Below are positions 1-13,400 of a stretch of DNA of 64,000 bases, one piece after another. A model generated the notes under the pieces. It did not search any database. It was not told the DNA's origin and saw only the letters and a program-made list of their open reading frames with translations. Location of the stretch: the NCBI GenBank assembly GCA_008360975.2, contig CM039184.1, positions 37,807,797 to 37,871,796 of the forward strand, read 5' to 3'. Source of the DNA: Lichenostomus cassidix. Taxonomy: Eukaryota > Chordata > Aves > Passeriformes > Meliphagidae. The stretch's first letter is position 1; each line of letters begins with the position of its first letter. Made by a program: the position numbers and the translations under genes.

Positions 1-377
1 GTTGTTTAGTTTTATTTGTTTGAAGGCACAAAGCATTTTCAATGTTCTGGTAAACTGTGAGCCATAATTTTATGGTTTTGCAGGGCACGTATTTGGTAAT
101 GGGGGGAATAAGGGGGCTTCTGAGAGAAGCTGCTAGAAGCTTCTCCAGTGTTCAGTGGAGCCAATGTCAGCCAGCTCTGAGATGGACAAACCTGAGCCCA
201 TCAGCAACATCGTTAGCACCTCTGTGATAGCAGAGTGAAGAAAGGGAAAAAAAAAAAACTTCACAATTACAGCTGTAGACAGGAGTCAGAATATGTGCGA
301 GCAACACCTCGGCAGACACCAAGGTCAGTGCAGAAGGAGGGAGGATGTACTCCAGGCTCAGGAGCTGAGATTCCCCT

Positions 378-660
378 GCACCCCGTGGTGAAGATCATGG
401 GCAGGCAGCTGTGCCCCTGCAGCCCAGGGAGGACCATGCCAGAGCAGGGGAATGCCTGAAAGATGCTGTAACCCCGTGGGGAGCCTCTGGCAGAGCCTGC
501 AGTCCCGTGGAGAGAGCAGCCCCGCAGTGGGGGAGGCTCCTGGCAGGATTTGGACACCGTGAGGGACTCTGCAGCAGTCAGTCCCTGAAAAACTGCAGCC
601 TGTGCGAAGAGCTCACCATGGAGAAGTTCATGGAGGACTGTCTCCCGTGGAGGGATCCAC
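378..660 (+). repeat. Internal CCCGTGG-module array inside the LTR-like repeat
   Basis: Degenerate modules built around CCCGTGG, often next to TGCAGCC or a GGGA/GGAG stretch, recur at roughly 380, 470, 500 and 643, with a decayed copy near 558. They read as an ancient short tandem array within the repeat. The copies have diverged and spacing is irregular. Confidence 0.45.
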
Positions 661-893
661 ACTGAAGCAGGGGAACAGTTTGAGGGATTCTCCCCCTGAG
701 GACGAAGGAACAGCAGAGACAATGTGTGATGACCTGTCAGTAACACCCATTTCATGTCCCCTTGTGCAACTGAGCAGGAAGGAGCTGGAGAATTTGGGAG
801 TACTGTTTAGGCTGGGAAGAAAGTAGGAGCAGGAGCAAAGGTAGTTTTAGGATTTGGTTTTATGTCTCATTATCCTACTTTGATTTGCTTGGT

Positions 894-899
894 AATAAA
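894..899 (+). promoter_or_regulatory. Polyadenylation signal AATAAA of the LTR-like repeat
   Basis: AATAAA sits in a T/A-rich context after the GC-rich body and about 155 bases before the repeat's 3' end, as expected for an LTR R region. Whether it is still used cannot be told from sequence. Confidence 0.4.
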
Positions 900-1056
900 A
901 TAATTTCCCCAAGTCAAATCAGTTTTGCCCATGACAGTGAGGACTGAGTGATCTGTCCCCACCCTTATCTTGATTCATGAGCCTTTCATTATATTATCTC
1001 TCCCCTGTCCAGCTGAGGAGGGTGGGCACCAGGCATCTAGCCAGGATCAACCCAGC

Positions 1057-1136
1057 ATATAATATTATAATATTATAATATTATAATATTATAATATTAT
1101 AATAAATATTATAATATTATAATATAATATTATTTT
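1057..1136. repeat. (AATATTAT)n microsatellite
   Basis: An imperfect octamer array of AATATTAT with an ATAAAT interruption near 1101. The unit is nearly self-complementary, so the tract could form cruciform or hairpin structures. It abuts the 3' end of the preceding LTR-like repeat. Confidence 0.9.
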
Positions 1137-1139
1137 AAC

Positions 1140-4100
1140 AATTTTGTTTAAGCAATTTTTAAGTAATCCCCTTTCTTCTGATAGGCAAATCATTAATCTT
1201 CATTATTTACACTTTTACTTTTTCACCAAATCTTAAGGATGTAATTTTAATTTTTAGATACTCCATTTTGTTAATAAACTGGCACCAGAATTAGCATACT
1301 AGAAGACTTTAATGCAAAAATTCTGTACCCTCATCAAAATAAGATTAAAAGTACGTCCCAGATTAGGAACATCCATCAGTGATTTATGTAAGATAAAGAG
1401 TGAACAAAAGGCTGAAATATATACCTTGTGAAGCTGAAACCCTATTTTAATAACTGGGTATGTAACTAACTGGCGTTGCTTTTATGAGTGCTTCATCAAG
1501 TTGTACTACACTTTTACCAAAGCCATTGAAATCATGACTCCATTTCCAAGGTGAACACCAGCTATGAGATTACAATATGTACTCGCACATATTACTGTGC
1601 TCTGTAAATTCATTTCAGATACCATAAGGAGCACACCAACGTTGGTAAGCTTCTACATAAAGGAACCAGAGAATATTGTTTAAAAATCCACAAACTAATG
1701 CTTGAAATGTTCAGAGGTAACTGGATTACTGTCTGCTCCTTTAATGTAAAGCCCTGAAGTCAGGTTTTCTATCATGGATTTTCCAAATAGGTAGGATTTC
1801 AGCGAATTTCATATCCGTTTGGTCTGTACTCTAGCCCAGCCTTATAGAAATCCAGATACAAGGCAGTTAGAGCCAGCGTTTTTGCTGGAGTATCAAGCCT
1901 GATTATGTCTGGAATATCCTGAATTCTTTGTCCTGCCCATGTATTTAACCTGCTGGTCTAGGGAAATTGACGTGCCAATACTTCCAGAGACACTTTTTGT
2001 TTAGACTCAGAATAAATTGTATCAGCACTGTATCTTTTTCTCTATCTTTAGAAAGATCCAGACAGGGTTTTCTTTCACACTACTGAAATTGTATGCTACT
2101 ATTCAGGTTTGGGAATGGATAGCTCTGAAGTCTGTAATATCCCTAATGTGTGTTCAGATCATTGGTTGAATGCTTGAAAACTATGAACTGGAACAGCTTG
2201 TGGCAATGGAGCTTAACTGAAAGCAGACCTGCCCCTGTTGAGAAGGCTGTTTGTTTAAGACTGGTTTTGGTCTTATCTTTTGACAAAGGTTAAGCAGCTC
2301 CCTGCTAAGAGTGTTGGCTGTTACAGACCGCATTGTTTAGGAATTCTGTTCTTCCCTTGCTAATACAACTGCAGAAGAGAACCACATAGCTGCCTAACCT
2401 GGACATAAGCATTCTGCTAGAGACACAGTAGAAAGAGTACTATTCCTAGATAATCGGTGAACAGGAATTTAGCCCAAAGAGATTTAAACAGACATTTTTC
2501 AGCACACTTAGGAATGGTAGAGAAATTTCTAGTGATTCATGTGACTTAAAATTTCATTAATTGTATGTATATTTCTATTTTAAACACAGTAGATGATGTT
2601 TTAACTATACATTTAGCAAGAATGCTGCTCATTATATAAAGCACTTGAATATTAGAAAATCATTAAAAATAGCTATCAATAATGATGAATTTTTATGCAT
2701 CCCTAATGAGTTAATTAAAAGGACAGTAATGTTTCAATTTTAATAAGAATTCTTCTGCTGTCAATGAGATGAAAGTATTTGGGCAGATTTTTAGCACCTT
2801 ACCTTGGTGCCCAGTGGACATAACAACAGAAATTAAGCACATGTAATTAATACCAACAGAAAAAAATAATTGTTAAAAGCGATAATTGCCATCTGTTCTT
2901 GTCAGTATTATTAATGTGCATAGAATAGCCTTTATTGCAAAACAGCTTACAACTGTAGTGTTGACAAAACTTGTTTCTTTCAAAGTAGCTGGACTTGCAT
3001 TAAAGAAGGTAAGGTGAGCAAACAAATTCAAAAAGTTAACACAGCCTAAGAGTATTGGTGTATCAGCCAATTTATAATTAGCAGAAGTTTGTAAGGAATG
3101 CAGATCTCACAGGAATAAAACCACAATAATATTTGTGGATAAGGTTCAGAACCATTCATGCATTATACCTTGATACCTTGTAACTTTTAGAGTTAATCTG
3201 GCAATGTAAATTTGATTTCTTACTTTCTGAGGAAAAATTATGCCTTGTTTCAGTTTCCATGGCTACTAGTGTTCAGTTGATGTATTTGCTATGCAAAAAT
3301 GGGTCTTTTTTCAGTTTTGTAAATTTAGTATACTCTATATTGCAAGATTTTGGAATAATTTTCTTGGCTTAGAAGGAACAATTTAATGCAGTTTAGTAAA
3401 ATGATACTTTACAACTAGTCATTATCAGATTCTCTTCTAACATAGTTTCCTAAGGCTTATTTGTGTTCTCAGGTTATTGCCCAATCCCTACAGTCTCCTG
3501 AATCTCTTCAAATCTGGTAGTTAAGTTCTGCAACTTGGCAGAGGAGTAGAGGTCTGAAATACTAGGTACTTAAAACATTCAGGTTTAGGTAAAAGAAGTG
3601 TGATTGGTAAAAATGATTATTTAGGTAAAAATAACATGATTTTATTCTTTATTCTCCATAATACAGAGGGAGAATGTTCCATGAGCTGAGGCAGAGCTCA
3701 CAGCAGAGTGAGCCAGTTGCGGGTGGCCAATGCTTGTAGCTCACAGAACATCTTCTGTCTAGCCTTAAAGAACCAAATGCTGCAAGTTCCTTGGATCACT
3801 GAAGAACACGTGCTGCATTTTTTTTATTGGCACAGGATTCTAATTACAGTTACTTCTAGTTTGTGGAGAAATTAAATATACATTGCTATTCAGGACGGTA
3901 TTTAAGCAAATGCATAGCTTTAGCTAAATGTTTATACACAGATTTTCTGGTGCAGAAAAAATATTTGAAATACTTTCTGAACTGAGGCAATAGAAATTTG
4001 TCTCTTGAGGCAGTGAGCTCTGCAGCTTATCAAATTCATAGAGACATCCAGAAAGGTAGTTCAGACAGTGAAACTGAGAGCCTTGATGGTATCTCTGCTC

Positions 4101-7100
4101 AAATAACAAAATCAGCCTTTTTGCTAGATTGGAACAATAATAATTTCTGTTTCAAATGTAAGGGACTTTGGTTTGATTTGTGTTTTTAATGTGTGTGTTA
4201 CTTCATGTACTTCTATATGCCCATTTTGTTATACTGGTCATACATTACTCTCATTAATTAATTTTTTTTCAGTTTAATTTAATTTTAATGCCTGGAGTTC
4301 AAAAGAAATTCTTTTAAACAACAGCATCTGTTAGAGATCACCAAGTGTGTCTTGAAACTAACTCTCTCCTGTGTTTTCGGTTTTCTCACAGTACATTTAA
4401 GATTTAATTCTTCAAATTGTTCATCACTGGGAGATTACCATCCATTTCTATACATGGATAATATATGACAGGGGGTTTTTTTTCTATGATTTTCACAAGG
4501 CTATTCAATTGCTGTTTCTAAGGCATAGTTTGAGAAACATTTAAAAAATTATGTCATGTTAGGTTTAATTAACCTGAAAAGAGTTTCAGATTAAAAATAT
4601 TCAGTTCAATATATAGAGGCTGATGAGCACAGAACGTCAATACCTCTGGAAATACTTTTTTCTCCATATAGTAATTTCAGCTAAAGAGATAAAATGGCAA
4701 ATTTCATGTGAGAAATAGTGACATTTCTTAGTCCATCATTAAGAATCAGTTGACATAAATATGTTGCTGATGCTGACAAAGAATTTATATATTCCTTTTA
4801 TATTTGTCAGTTTGCAAAGCACCAGTAATCACTCACAGCAGTTTATAATTCTTAAAGCTCTGGTCTTAAATCTCTTACCAAGAACTTGCCTGTGATAAAA
4901 GATCTTAGAAAACTTCAGTGTATTCAACTGTTTTGTGCTTTGGATGTCTCCTTGCACTGGAATAAGAGGCTTTTAATTATTTGCAATACCGAAATAGCTA
5001 CTTAAGTTGGTTGATGTGTCTTTGTTGGGTCACTCTTGTAATTCCTATCTCACACAGTTAAAAAAAAAAAAAATACAGTGCCTATGGGTTCTGTTTGTGA
5101 TCTGCTTTTACTATTACCCACTGTGCATACAATTGCCAGGCATGGCTTTTTATGGATTTGGTATGATATAATTGACTTCCAAAAGAATTTCATGACATTA
5201 GATGCTTTCTCTGAAGCCCTTGAAAACTGTTGTATTTCAGTGTAGCTAAATTCACAGTAAAGTTTATTTTCTGTGGGAACTTTAACATTATTGTTCATAT
5301 ACAATGTGTGTGTAAGAGTCAGGAAACAGCTGCTGACAAAGATGTTTCCAGCACTCCTATATTTAAATACAGTTATTCAATTGCATATCAAGTTTTGAAT
5401 GATGCCACCTCATCACAGTTAACTGCTAGGAAAACAAGGACCAAGATGTAAATAATAATGCACTTGTACACCTCAATGGTGTAATATTTCATCCAACCCA
5501 AGTCAATTAATTTATGCTGTTTTCAAGTATACAAGAACAATGGTTCATGCCAAATATGAATGCTTGCTATGTTATCTTCAGGAGATTTTCTTACACCTTT
5601 TTTTTTTGGTCAGTATGTTACTCAGAGAACTCATGGTTCTTGCCTTGTTAATATATAAGAATCTGGAATAAAAGAGCTGTGTGTTTAAGGAATTGTTAAG
5701 ATCATAATAATTAGAATGTAGGAGCATAATAAGAACATAATCCTGGATTAGGAACAGATACCAAATGATGAAACAAGATGCTATATTTTACTTTCATTAA
5801 GGACCTTCAACTCCTATCAACTATAAAATTCCAGAAGCAACGTGGTAGTCCTTGCCTATAAAAGCTGAGCATCCATTCTTCATTAGTAAATGGTCATATA
5901 CACTTAAAAAATTATTAAGAAAATTAAAAAAGCCCAAAAACATCCAAGAAGGGTGAAAAAAAGAACAAATGCATTACTTAAATAGATCAGAAAATAAATG
6001 CTGATGGAATATTTCTGATTAAATTACATGAGTAGATGTCAGTCTAGACTGATTGGTCTAACTGATCCTAATTATAGTAGTATGTGTACAGGTTGTCTCC
6101 TCTACCGTAGCATAATGAGTAACTTCACAATTATGTGCAGTAATTCTATAGTATGATTCTGCACTACACTAGTTTCTATAAGCATCTGGCACTACTAAGT
6201 AGCTAGACTTTGTAAGTTCATAAATCCATGTATTAAAACCAGTACAGCTACAAAATTATCTCAGTTTAGGACGTAGCCAGCTTACACACAACTAAGTTAT
6301 GTGAATTTAATGCATATACTGTCTTTCTGAAAGTCAGAATATATGTAAAGGGAAATGTCCAGACTTGTGCTGTGGAATTCCATTGTAAAGTTATTTTCCT
6401 AAAAGCTGTGTTCACGTAGATGGTGATGTTTACATTTAACCTCGGTTCATTGAAGTAATTCTCTGCTTTTGTCTTGAACACCAGGAATATCACTTGATGA
6501 ACTTACAAGAGAGTTTTGATTTGGATGATCTTACAAAGTCATCTGTTTTTAAAGAATTATGTCTGTAGACAAGTTCTTATCACTGGGCCAAATTCTACAT
6601 GAGGAGAGAATTCTTCAATGTTTAGCTTCTTAAAGAATTACAAATGCTAGAGTAGATTCATAAAATTTATTAATTTATTATGCCACTCATTATCAGACCA
6701 TTCTGTTCATTTCTTACACTTAGCATAAATACAAAAAGAATAAATAGACTTGCTTTTGTAATCTGAGCAGTCCCTAGTTTTCTCCAGGAAGCTGTCTCCT
6801 TGCTGGATGCCACTGATAAAAATGAAGGAAAAATGAGCAAACTTTTTTTTTTCCTACTTTTGTTTACTAGAACATAAAAAATAATTGAGAACTTCTGTTT
6901 GGACTCTTTTGGTCCTGTTTTGTTGAACTGATCAATGGGGGAAACACCCAGGAGGAGTCATCTCTGAAGAGCACAGCAATTTTGTTTGTTGTCAACTTGC
7001 TCAAATGTTCATTTTACATTAATTTTCAGTGTTATTCAAGCAGCTTTCAAATTAATGTAATTAACAATATTAATGACCTTTAAAAAGCAAAGGAAGTATT

Positions 7101-10100
7101 AGCAATGGAGTATTAAATATAGAAACCTTCTGCATTTGATATCAAGTTCTCTATCAAACTACAAGTATTTCTGAAATGATGGGCACTAGGAGAGATACTA
7201 AATTTTTAAACCAGGTATTGAAAAGCCATATGTGTGGCAATAAAAACTTCCTTCTCTGACTTTCTCTTCATTTCTTCATGCATACAAATTCATTTCCCCT
7301 GTTAGCTGTATGCACTGATACAAGCATCTTTTGATCATAATTTCTTATGTATAGTGTGCAAAAATATTTTGCAGGTGCTGGACTTAAAATTGTCACTTCA
7401 GCTACCATTCAAATGGACACAGGAATGCAATTTCAACAACACCATAAATCCTTATGCCTCCATTGTCTTTATGCAGCTGTCTTGAGGGCTATATGTACAT
7501 TTAATTACATAGCTGTATTACACTTAATTTTTCTTCATGTTTTCTTTGTTTTCTTATTTTGGGTGTGGCCATTTGTGTTGCAGTCACTTAATTTTTTTTT
7601 TTCTGACAGCTTTCTGTACAAACTAAGACCAAATACTATGACTTTTAGAGGGAGACATGAATAGAGGCAAGATATGATACTGAACCAACACTGGAATATC
7701 AGTTACAGAAAAAAAACCCGTAATGACCCATTAGTTAGATTTTTGAAACTTATATTTTCTTCATTGTCTTGTATTTTTATCATATAAGTAGTAATGTCAA
7801 AGGCTTCAGAAGGATAAAAATAACATAATTACAATACTATTTCAATAGTGTAGTGCATGGGTCAAATTAAAGTGAAAGTGAGCATCATCATATTTGTCTT
7901 CCTGTGAGACACTTCTTATTCATTCATCATCTCTAACATGTATTTTCTAATTGTTTAAGTGTTTCATGCAATTTTACTAGGCTGTGACTGGGTTATAATA
8001 TTTATGCTGTCAGTAAAGTATAGGTAGATATTTTCCTGTAAGTCTTATCCTCAACATTTCTATACTGTTTTACTGTGTGTAAGCTAGAAAAGGAAACAAA
8101 AATAATAGTAACAACATCCCCCCAAAACAAAACCTACCAAATAAAAAGTCAAAATCATAAAAGCCCATAATGATGTCAGAAGTGTTATTTTTCATTGTGT
8201 TGAGTAATGCTTTATTTTTCCTTATTTCCATTGGAGCTGGAAGATACTAATTTGTATTTGAGTTGAAAAATTAGGAGATGGGGAAGATAACAACTTCAGT
8301 GGAAATACTTTCCATTTCCTGGTAATTTTTTTGGTAGTGTTAGTATAAAGTAAGGGTGGCTTTTTTGTGTTTTCTTTGTTTTGAGACTTCAAATAGAAAG
8401 GGATAAAATATTAGTTATTGTACCATATTGTACTACTGCAAGAGTTAAGATCGTAAGGTTTTTTTTCTGAACTGGTAGTTGGGGGGGTTTTTCCCCTCCC
8501 CACTCTAGAGCTGCAGTATATGGGAATTGCTTACCATTCTCTTAGTTTTTCAATAATCTAGACAGGTTCAGAAAAATTTGTGTAGTATTTGCAAGTAGGA
8601 TTTTGTGCTTATCTAAGAAAAATCAGGAAATGCTTTGTATATTTTATTTATCATTCTTAAATTCTGTTTTCTTTTTAATATGTAAACCATTTTCCAAGGG
8701 GAATTATCATTTAGTTCTGTTGCTTTCCACTTACTACTTCATTTCAGTTTTAAGTCATCAGTGCATTTGGCAATTCTACAGCTAGTTTCTCTGTTTTAGT
8801 AATTTATGTAGATTAGAAGCAATGAAGATCTGAGAACTGACTCCCCTGTGGCCCTTTTCAACACTTTACTTTCTAATCACTTTACTTTAATCAGTTCTTT
8901 ATCTGTTCCCATGTTTAACCTGAATCTTTCCTGCTTTCAGTTTAAGATGAAGACTATCATTTGAGACACTATCAAAGACTTTATGTAGATTCAAATTATG
9001 GTGCTTGTACTATTATCAATTGTATTACTAATCTTCTCAAAAATAAAAGATGACTGCTTGTCAAGATTTAAATTTCTTTAAAGGTATTATGAAGATAAAC
9101 TGTATTTGTTTTAAATTATTGACCATTATTTAACTCTTATTATCTTTAAACAAGCTGTATGCTATTGTGTAAACTACAAATTTTCAAGGTCAGTTCTCTC
9201 ACTTGTTTCCTGCTGATGCCACCATGTGTCACTTAGTGTGTGTGTGTGTGTGCACTCACACACAAATATCAGCAGTAATGAGGCAGGCAAAGCAATGACT
9301 AAGAACTATTTTGGAGTTTCAGCACATGAAAAGCAAATTACTGTGGAACTCTTGCAGGTTGCAAGAGAGTTATGTACTTTTGGTCCTAACAGATCAGATG
9401 AGACCAACTATTTAGACAGTCAGAGAAATGAACCTCAAAGCTTTTCTCCTCTGCTCACTGTCTTCATTTGAGGGAGATAGTAAGGTCATTCCAGATGTTA
9501 AATGCCTTTTTGGACTTTGAATGTGAGTGGTCTTCTGCTGAGCTTAAAACTGATGTCTATGATTGTGAGTCATAATAATATGATCTATATAATTCACTAG
9601 GTTTTTATTTTCAAAACATATTCTAGACCTACTCATGTTTAGAATAATATCCTAGGTAATGCATTAATTTTTCATTTACAACAGAGAATGTTTAAGATCG
9701 AAAAATTAGAAAGCTTATGGAAAAGCAGAAAAACTCGAAGTAAGAGCTAAAATTCCATATATGTGTTCAAACTTTTCAGTCTAGTGGTTAGTGTCTGATC
9801 TATTACAAAAGGATGTTTCTGTGGGCAGCTACTCAAACAGGTTGACACTGATTAATTCTGAGTTACTTAAGACAGATTTTCCTACTTAATTCCACCATAA
9901 GTATAAAGGAACTAGTATTGACATTGATCAAAATTATAAAGGTTTATTTGAGAAACTAAGGATAAAATTGAAGGTAATGGCTATGTTTTTCTCATTTTGA
10001 TTACAAGTAAAATTAAATGGAAGAATGGGCATGTGTTAGTGGTTCGGGATAGGCATGTAATTCAGGATATGTTGCCACTTGCATAAATCATTCTGATAGC

Positions 10101-10159
10101 TTCAAAGTCAAAGAGAATTTAAAATGAAATAAAATGAATACAAATTGATTCAGTTTCTG
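1140..10159. other. AT-rich unique DNA, no gene recognised
   Basis: Both strands carry only short open frames (about 105 codons at most), rich in F, L, I, K, N and Y, as random AT-rich DNA gives. I see no convincing exon and no recognisable transposable element. Two stretches, 2660-2760 and 6988-7093, are dense in TAAT/ATTA cores and are raised as possible regulatory DNA in the findings. A short (GT)n lies at 9235-9252. Confidence 0.6.
9235..9252 (+). repeat. (GT)9 dinucleotide microsatellite
   Basis: About nine perfect GT units, followed by GCACTCACACACA, which can pair back with the GT run. Confidence 0.85.
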
Positions 10160-10487
10160 AAGGCACCCTACAACAAAGATAGACAGGGACATTTTACAAG
10201 CACATGTACTGACAGGACAAGGGAGAAAAGATTCAAACTGAAAGAGATTAGGTTTAGATTAGATACCAGGAAGAAATTCTTCACTGTGAGGGTGCTTAAG
10301 GCACTAGAACAGGTTGCCCAGAGAAGTTATGGATGCCCCATCCCTGGAAGTGTTCAAGGCCAGGTTTAATGGAGCTCTGAGCAACCTGGTCTATGGAAAA
10401 GTTTTCCTGCCCTTGGCAGGGGCACTGGAAATAAATGATCTTTATGGTCCCTTGCAACCTAACCCATTCAATAATTCTCTGAATCAC
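10160..10487 (+). mobile_element. CR1 LINE fragment, 3' end, sense orientation
   Basis: This is a fairly well kept CR1 3' end. In order it shows the 'gacaggacaaggg' segment (10211-10223), 'aggaagaaattcttcactgtgagggtg' (10269-10295), 'acaggttgcccagagaagt' (10308-10326), 'ggatgccccatccctggaagtgttcaaggccagg' (10331-10364) and a 'ggtcccttgcaacctaaccca' close (10446-10466) before the terminal 'attc..attctctgaatc' octamer-like tail. CR1 is the dominant avian/sauropsid LINE and is usually truncated at the 5' end, as here. The open frames in it are meaningless 3'-UTR translations. Confidence 0.93.
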
Positions 10488-13400
10488 TTACAAACTATCA
10501 GAATTTGGGTATATACATTGAAAAGGTGCATATAGTCAAATGCACATTGAAGTAAAGACACTGACAGAGTTTGAATTCTACTGTCTCAGAGTCACCTACC
10601 AAAACAGACCACCCTGGCATGCACTCCGAAGATTAACAGTTAAAAAGCCCTCACTAAGTAGTTCAAGTAGTAGCTGTAGTTCAAAAACTGTCATTAAACA
10701 AAACAGATTATCTTCCACCTGTAGGGAAGCCTGAGTTCCTCAATGTTTAGTGAGGCATGGTAGAAAATCTGCATTCTGAAATACATTAGAAGACTTTGCA
10801 TTTAACAGTATGTAAAATTAATGTATTTGACAAGAGTATTACAGAATAACACATTCTGAAATAACACTTTAAAAACTCATCAAAATGTTTTAAGACAGAA
10901 GAACTTGGTAATTTTTTAGAAAGGTCTTTTTGCTCACTCTGCTCCGATACAGTGTACAGTGAGTGGCAACCATGGTAACATACTTAATTTAGCAGTCTTC
11001 AGATCTACACTGGCCTCAGTTCCATGAACATCTTTTTCAAAGAGCAATGCTAGAATAGATTCATAGATTCACCCATAATTATAGCTATTAATCACTTTAG
11101 ATAACACGAGGATGTGTCAGCTCTATATTTACCTAGCAGCATATGCTTGTGTGGTGAAAAGGCCCATACAATCAAAAACATATGCTCAAGTTTGGAACAG
11201 TCATACTTCTTTACAGTGAAAATGGCAAAAGGTTAGTCAATATTTACAACGAAAATATCCTTTCTGTTTGCTTTGAAATAAACTACAGTACCCCCAAAGA
11301 GAAGAACATCAATGACAGTATCAAATAGTCATTAGAAGAAACAGCAGGCAAAAGTAAATAGAATTTATTGTTCTTGTAGTATGCATCTGAACAAAAAGAG
11401 GAGGTAACTTCTATTAAAAATACTTTCTTCATTTGTAATAAGATAATGGCCCCAAAAACTGAATTTCCCAGGTTATTTTTCATCATATATTTATATGATT
11501 TTATCCTTCTTATCCTTCAGACTGCAATGTATTATTTTAGCACATAACACTTTGAACAGAGTATCTTTGCTAGCAGCTAAGAGTGTATGTAGCTATCCAT
11601 CTTGTAATCCCCAAAATAAGCAATTTGTCCATTTTACACTCCACAAAATAAGGAATTATCTGCTCAGAAGCCATTTCAGATTACCATTGCTAACACAAGG
11701 AGAATTTGTAAGGCTGAAAGATGACTCATTTTAGTCCACAAACAAGTACGTGTTTGTTTCAATAGTAAATTTTTAAACTTCATGAACTACATATAACCTG
11801 TAAATTTCTACATTTTTGGTTTTGTAAATGTTTGTTTGTTTTTTCAAGGTTTGCAAGCAACATAATACTTTTTGATTCAGAAATACATGAATATCTCCTT
11901 TGAAATGGTGCTTATACCCCAAACTGTAATTCTAACACTTGTCTTCATCTTTGTGCATATTTGAAGTATCAACTCAGTATTTCCTGGTTATTTTGGCATA
12001 TTTAGTAGCAGATGTTATTGCAGTAAAAAATTATAGACATTCCTAAAGTCATGAATCCTTCGAAGATAAGTAACAAAAGCTTTGTTAAGTCATGAACAGG
12101 TTTTAATGCTGAATATCCTTCCGCTAAAATAAGGTTCTCAGACTTTCTGAACAGAGGTGGGAATGCATCATATCTTTTTGTGGCATTTCAATCACACAAT
12201 AATACAGTGTTTTAAATGAAGCTAAACTCCTTTTTTTAATTTATCTTACGGTTTTCAGTGTTTCAGATGAAAAAGACTGACATACCGACACAGAGTAGTT
12301 TCTACCCCATTTTTACTCTCATAGGTAAATCTGCCCCATTTTTACTACATAATGATTTCTTTACTAAAGACTAGTGTGACTTATTTTTTTAAATAAATTT
12401 GAAACATAAAATATATTTAACTGCAATTTTTAATAGCATAAATATGCAGATGTCATTGCTCTTACAAGTAGTTATAAATAGTGAAGGAAAGAGGGAAAAA
12501 CTTTGTTCATTCCTTATGTTAAAAATGTTTGGGGTTTTTTTGTCACCCCTCCTTGTACTTTCCCACTCAATTGCTTTTTTTTTTCTACAATGAAACTCTG
12601 GGAACACTGTCACTAAAAACTTTGTTAATGGCAGAGATGAAAAGAGCAATTTTTGTGAAAAGACTACTTTCTTAAAGTTTTGCTCTTGAAATAGAGTGAA
12701 ACACTGCTATCATATGCATATGCAATTTTGGGGGCATTATTTCATGTTTTCACACTGAAGGCAAAAGGAAAGTTTCAGTTATCATTTCAGTACTTTTAAA
12801 GTGATGAAAAGAAATGAAAAACAACAGATGCACTGAAGTGAGACAGTAAATTTGATGTGCTCTTATCAGAAAGCTGCATTCATGAGACTTCCACTCTATC
12901 GGGATATTCCTTCAAATGCTACAACCTAACAGGAAATAAGGCAAGATTTCTACAAAATATGTATTCTGTGATCACTGAAGTAATGAAAAGAATGAGAAAT
13001 AAGTTGATTTTAGCTCTGGAAATAGATTTGTTTCTTTGTGTGTTTCCTGAGTTTGTAAGTTAAGGAAAAGTTATTTGATGCAGAAAATTTTATTAACTTT
13101 TTAAAATAGATAACTAAATAAGAAATATGAACTATTAGTAAATATTTGTCTTAAGTCTTTGTATGTACCTTACAACAATACCATATGCTAAATTGCATAC
13201 AGTATTTATTTTTGTGTGTTTAGTGTCATAACACCTCTGAGTCAGAATCCTGTTGTGCAAGACAGTTGAATTGGAGAAATAAAAAATGGCTGTGATCCAT
13301 CAGAACTTAAAATGGAAGTGCTAAACAAGGGACAGGCGATGAAGAGGAAAGGAGCAAAATACAAGAAAATGCTGGACTACAAAATTCTCTATAGTCACTT

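Larger units (their letters stand above)
70..1056 (+). mobile_element. Degraded avian LTR-like interspersed repeat
   Basis: This GC-rich block contrasts sharply with the AT-rich DNA after it. I recognise its phrasing from a repeat common in bird genomes: the TTTGGTAATGGGGGG opening, the 'gacaaacctgagcccatcag' stretch near 185-204, the recurring CCCGTGG modules, and the closing 'ccagctgaggaggg' and 'ccaggatcaaccca' segments. That is recall from established sequences, not a search, and I do not assert a family name. An AATAAA lies at 894-899, which fits the R region of an LTR read on the plus strand. The equivalent of a TATA box near 225-240 looks mutated. The open frames inside (up to 162 codons on the minus strand at 267-755) overlap in several frames and are by-products of the GC content. 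No internal retroviral gene flanks it, so it may be a solo LTR or a related non-coding repeat. Confidence 0.6.

Noticed and set aside
267..755. A 162-codon minus-strand frame, the longest in the window
   Set aside because: It lies wholly inside the LTR-like repeat, overlaps plus-strand frames, and is explained by locally high GC content. No domain recognised.
7347..7664. A 105-codon plus-strand frame
   Set aside because: Second half is a run of F, L, V and W from T-rich DNA, with no splice context and no recognisable domain.
8481..8501. GGGGGGG-TTTTT-CCCCTCCCC inverted run as a terminator-like or structured element
   Set aside because: Short homopolymer runs with no supporting context.
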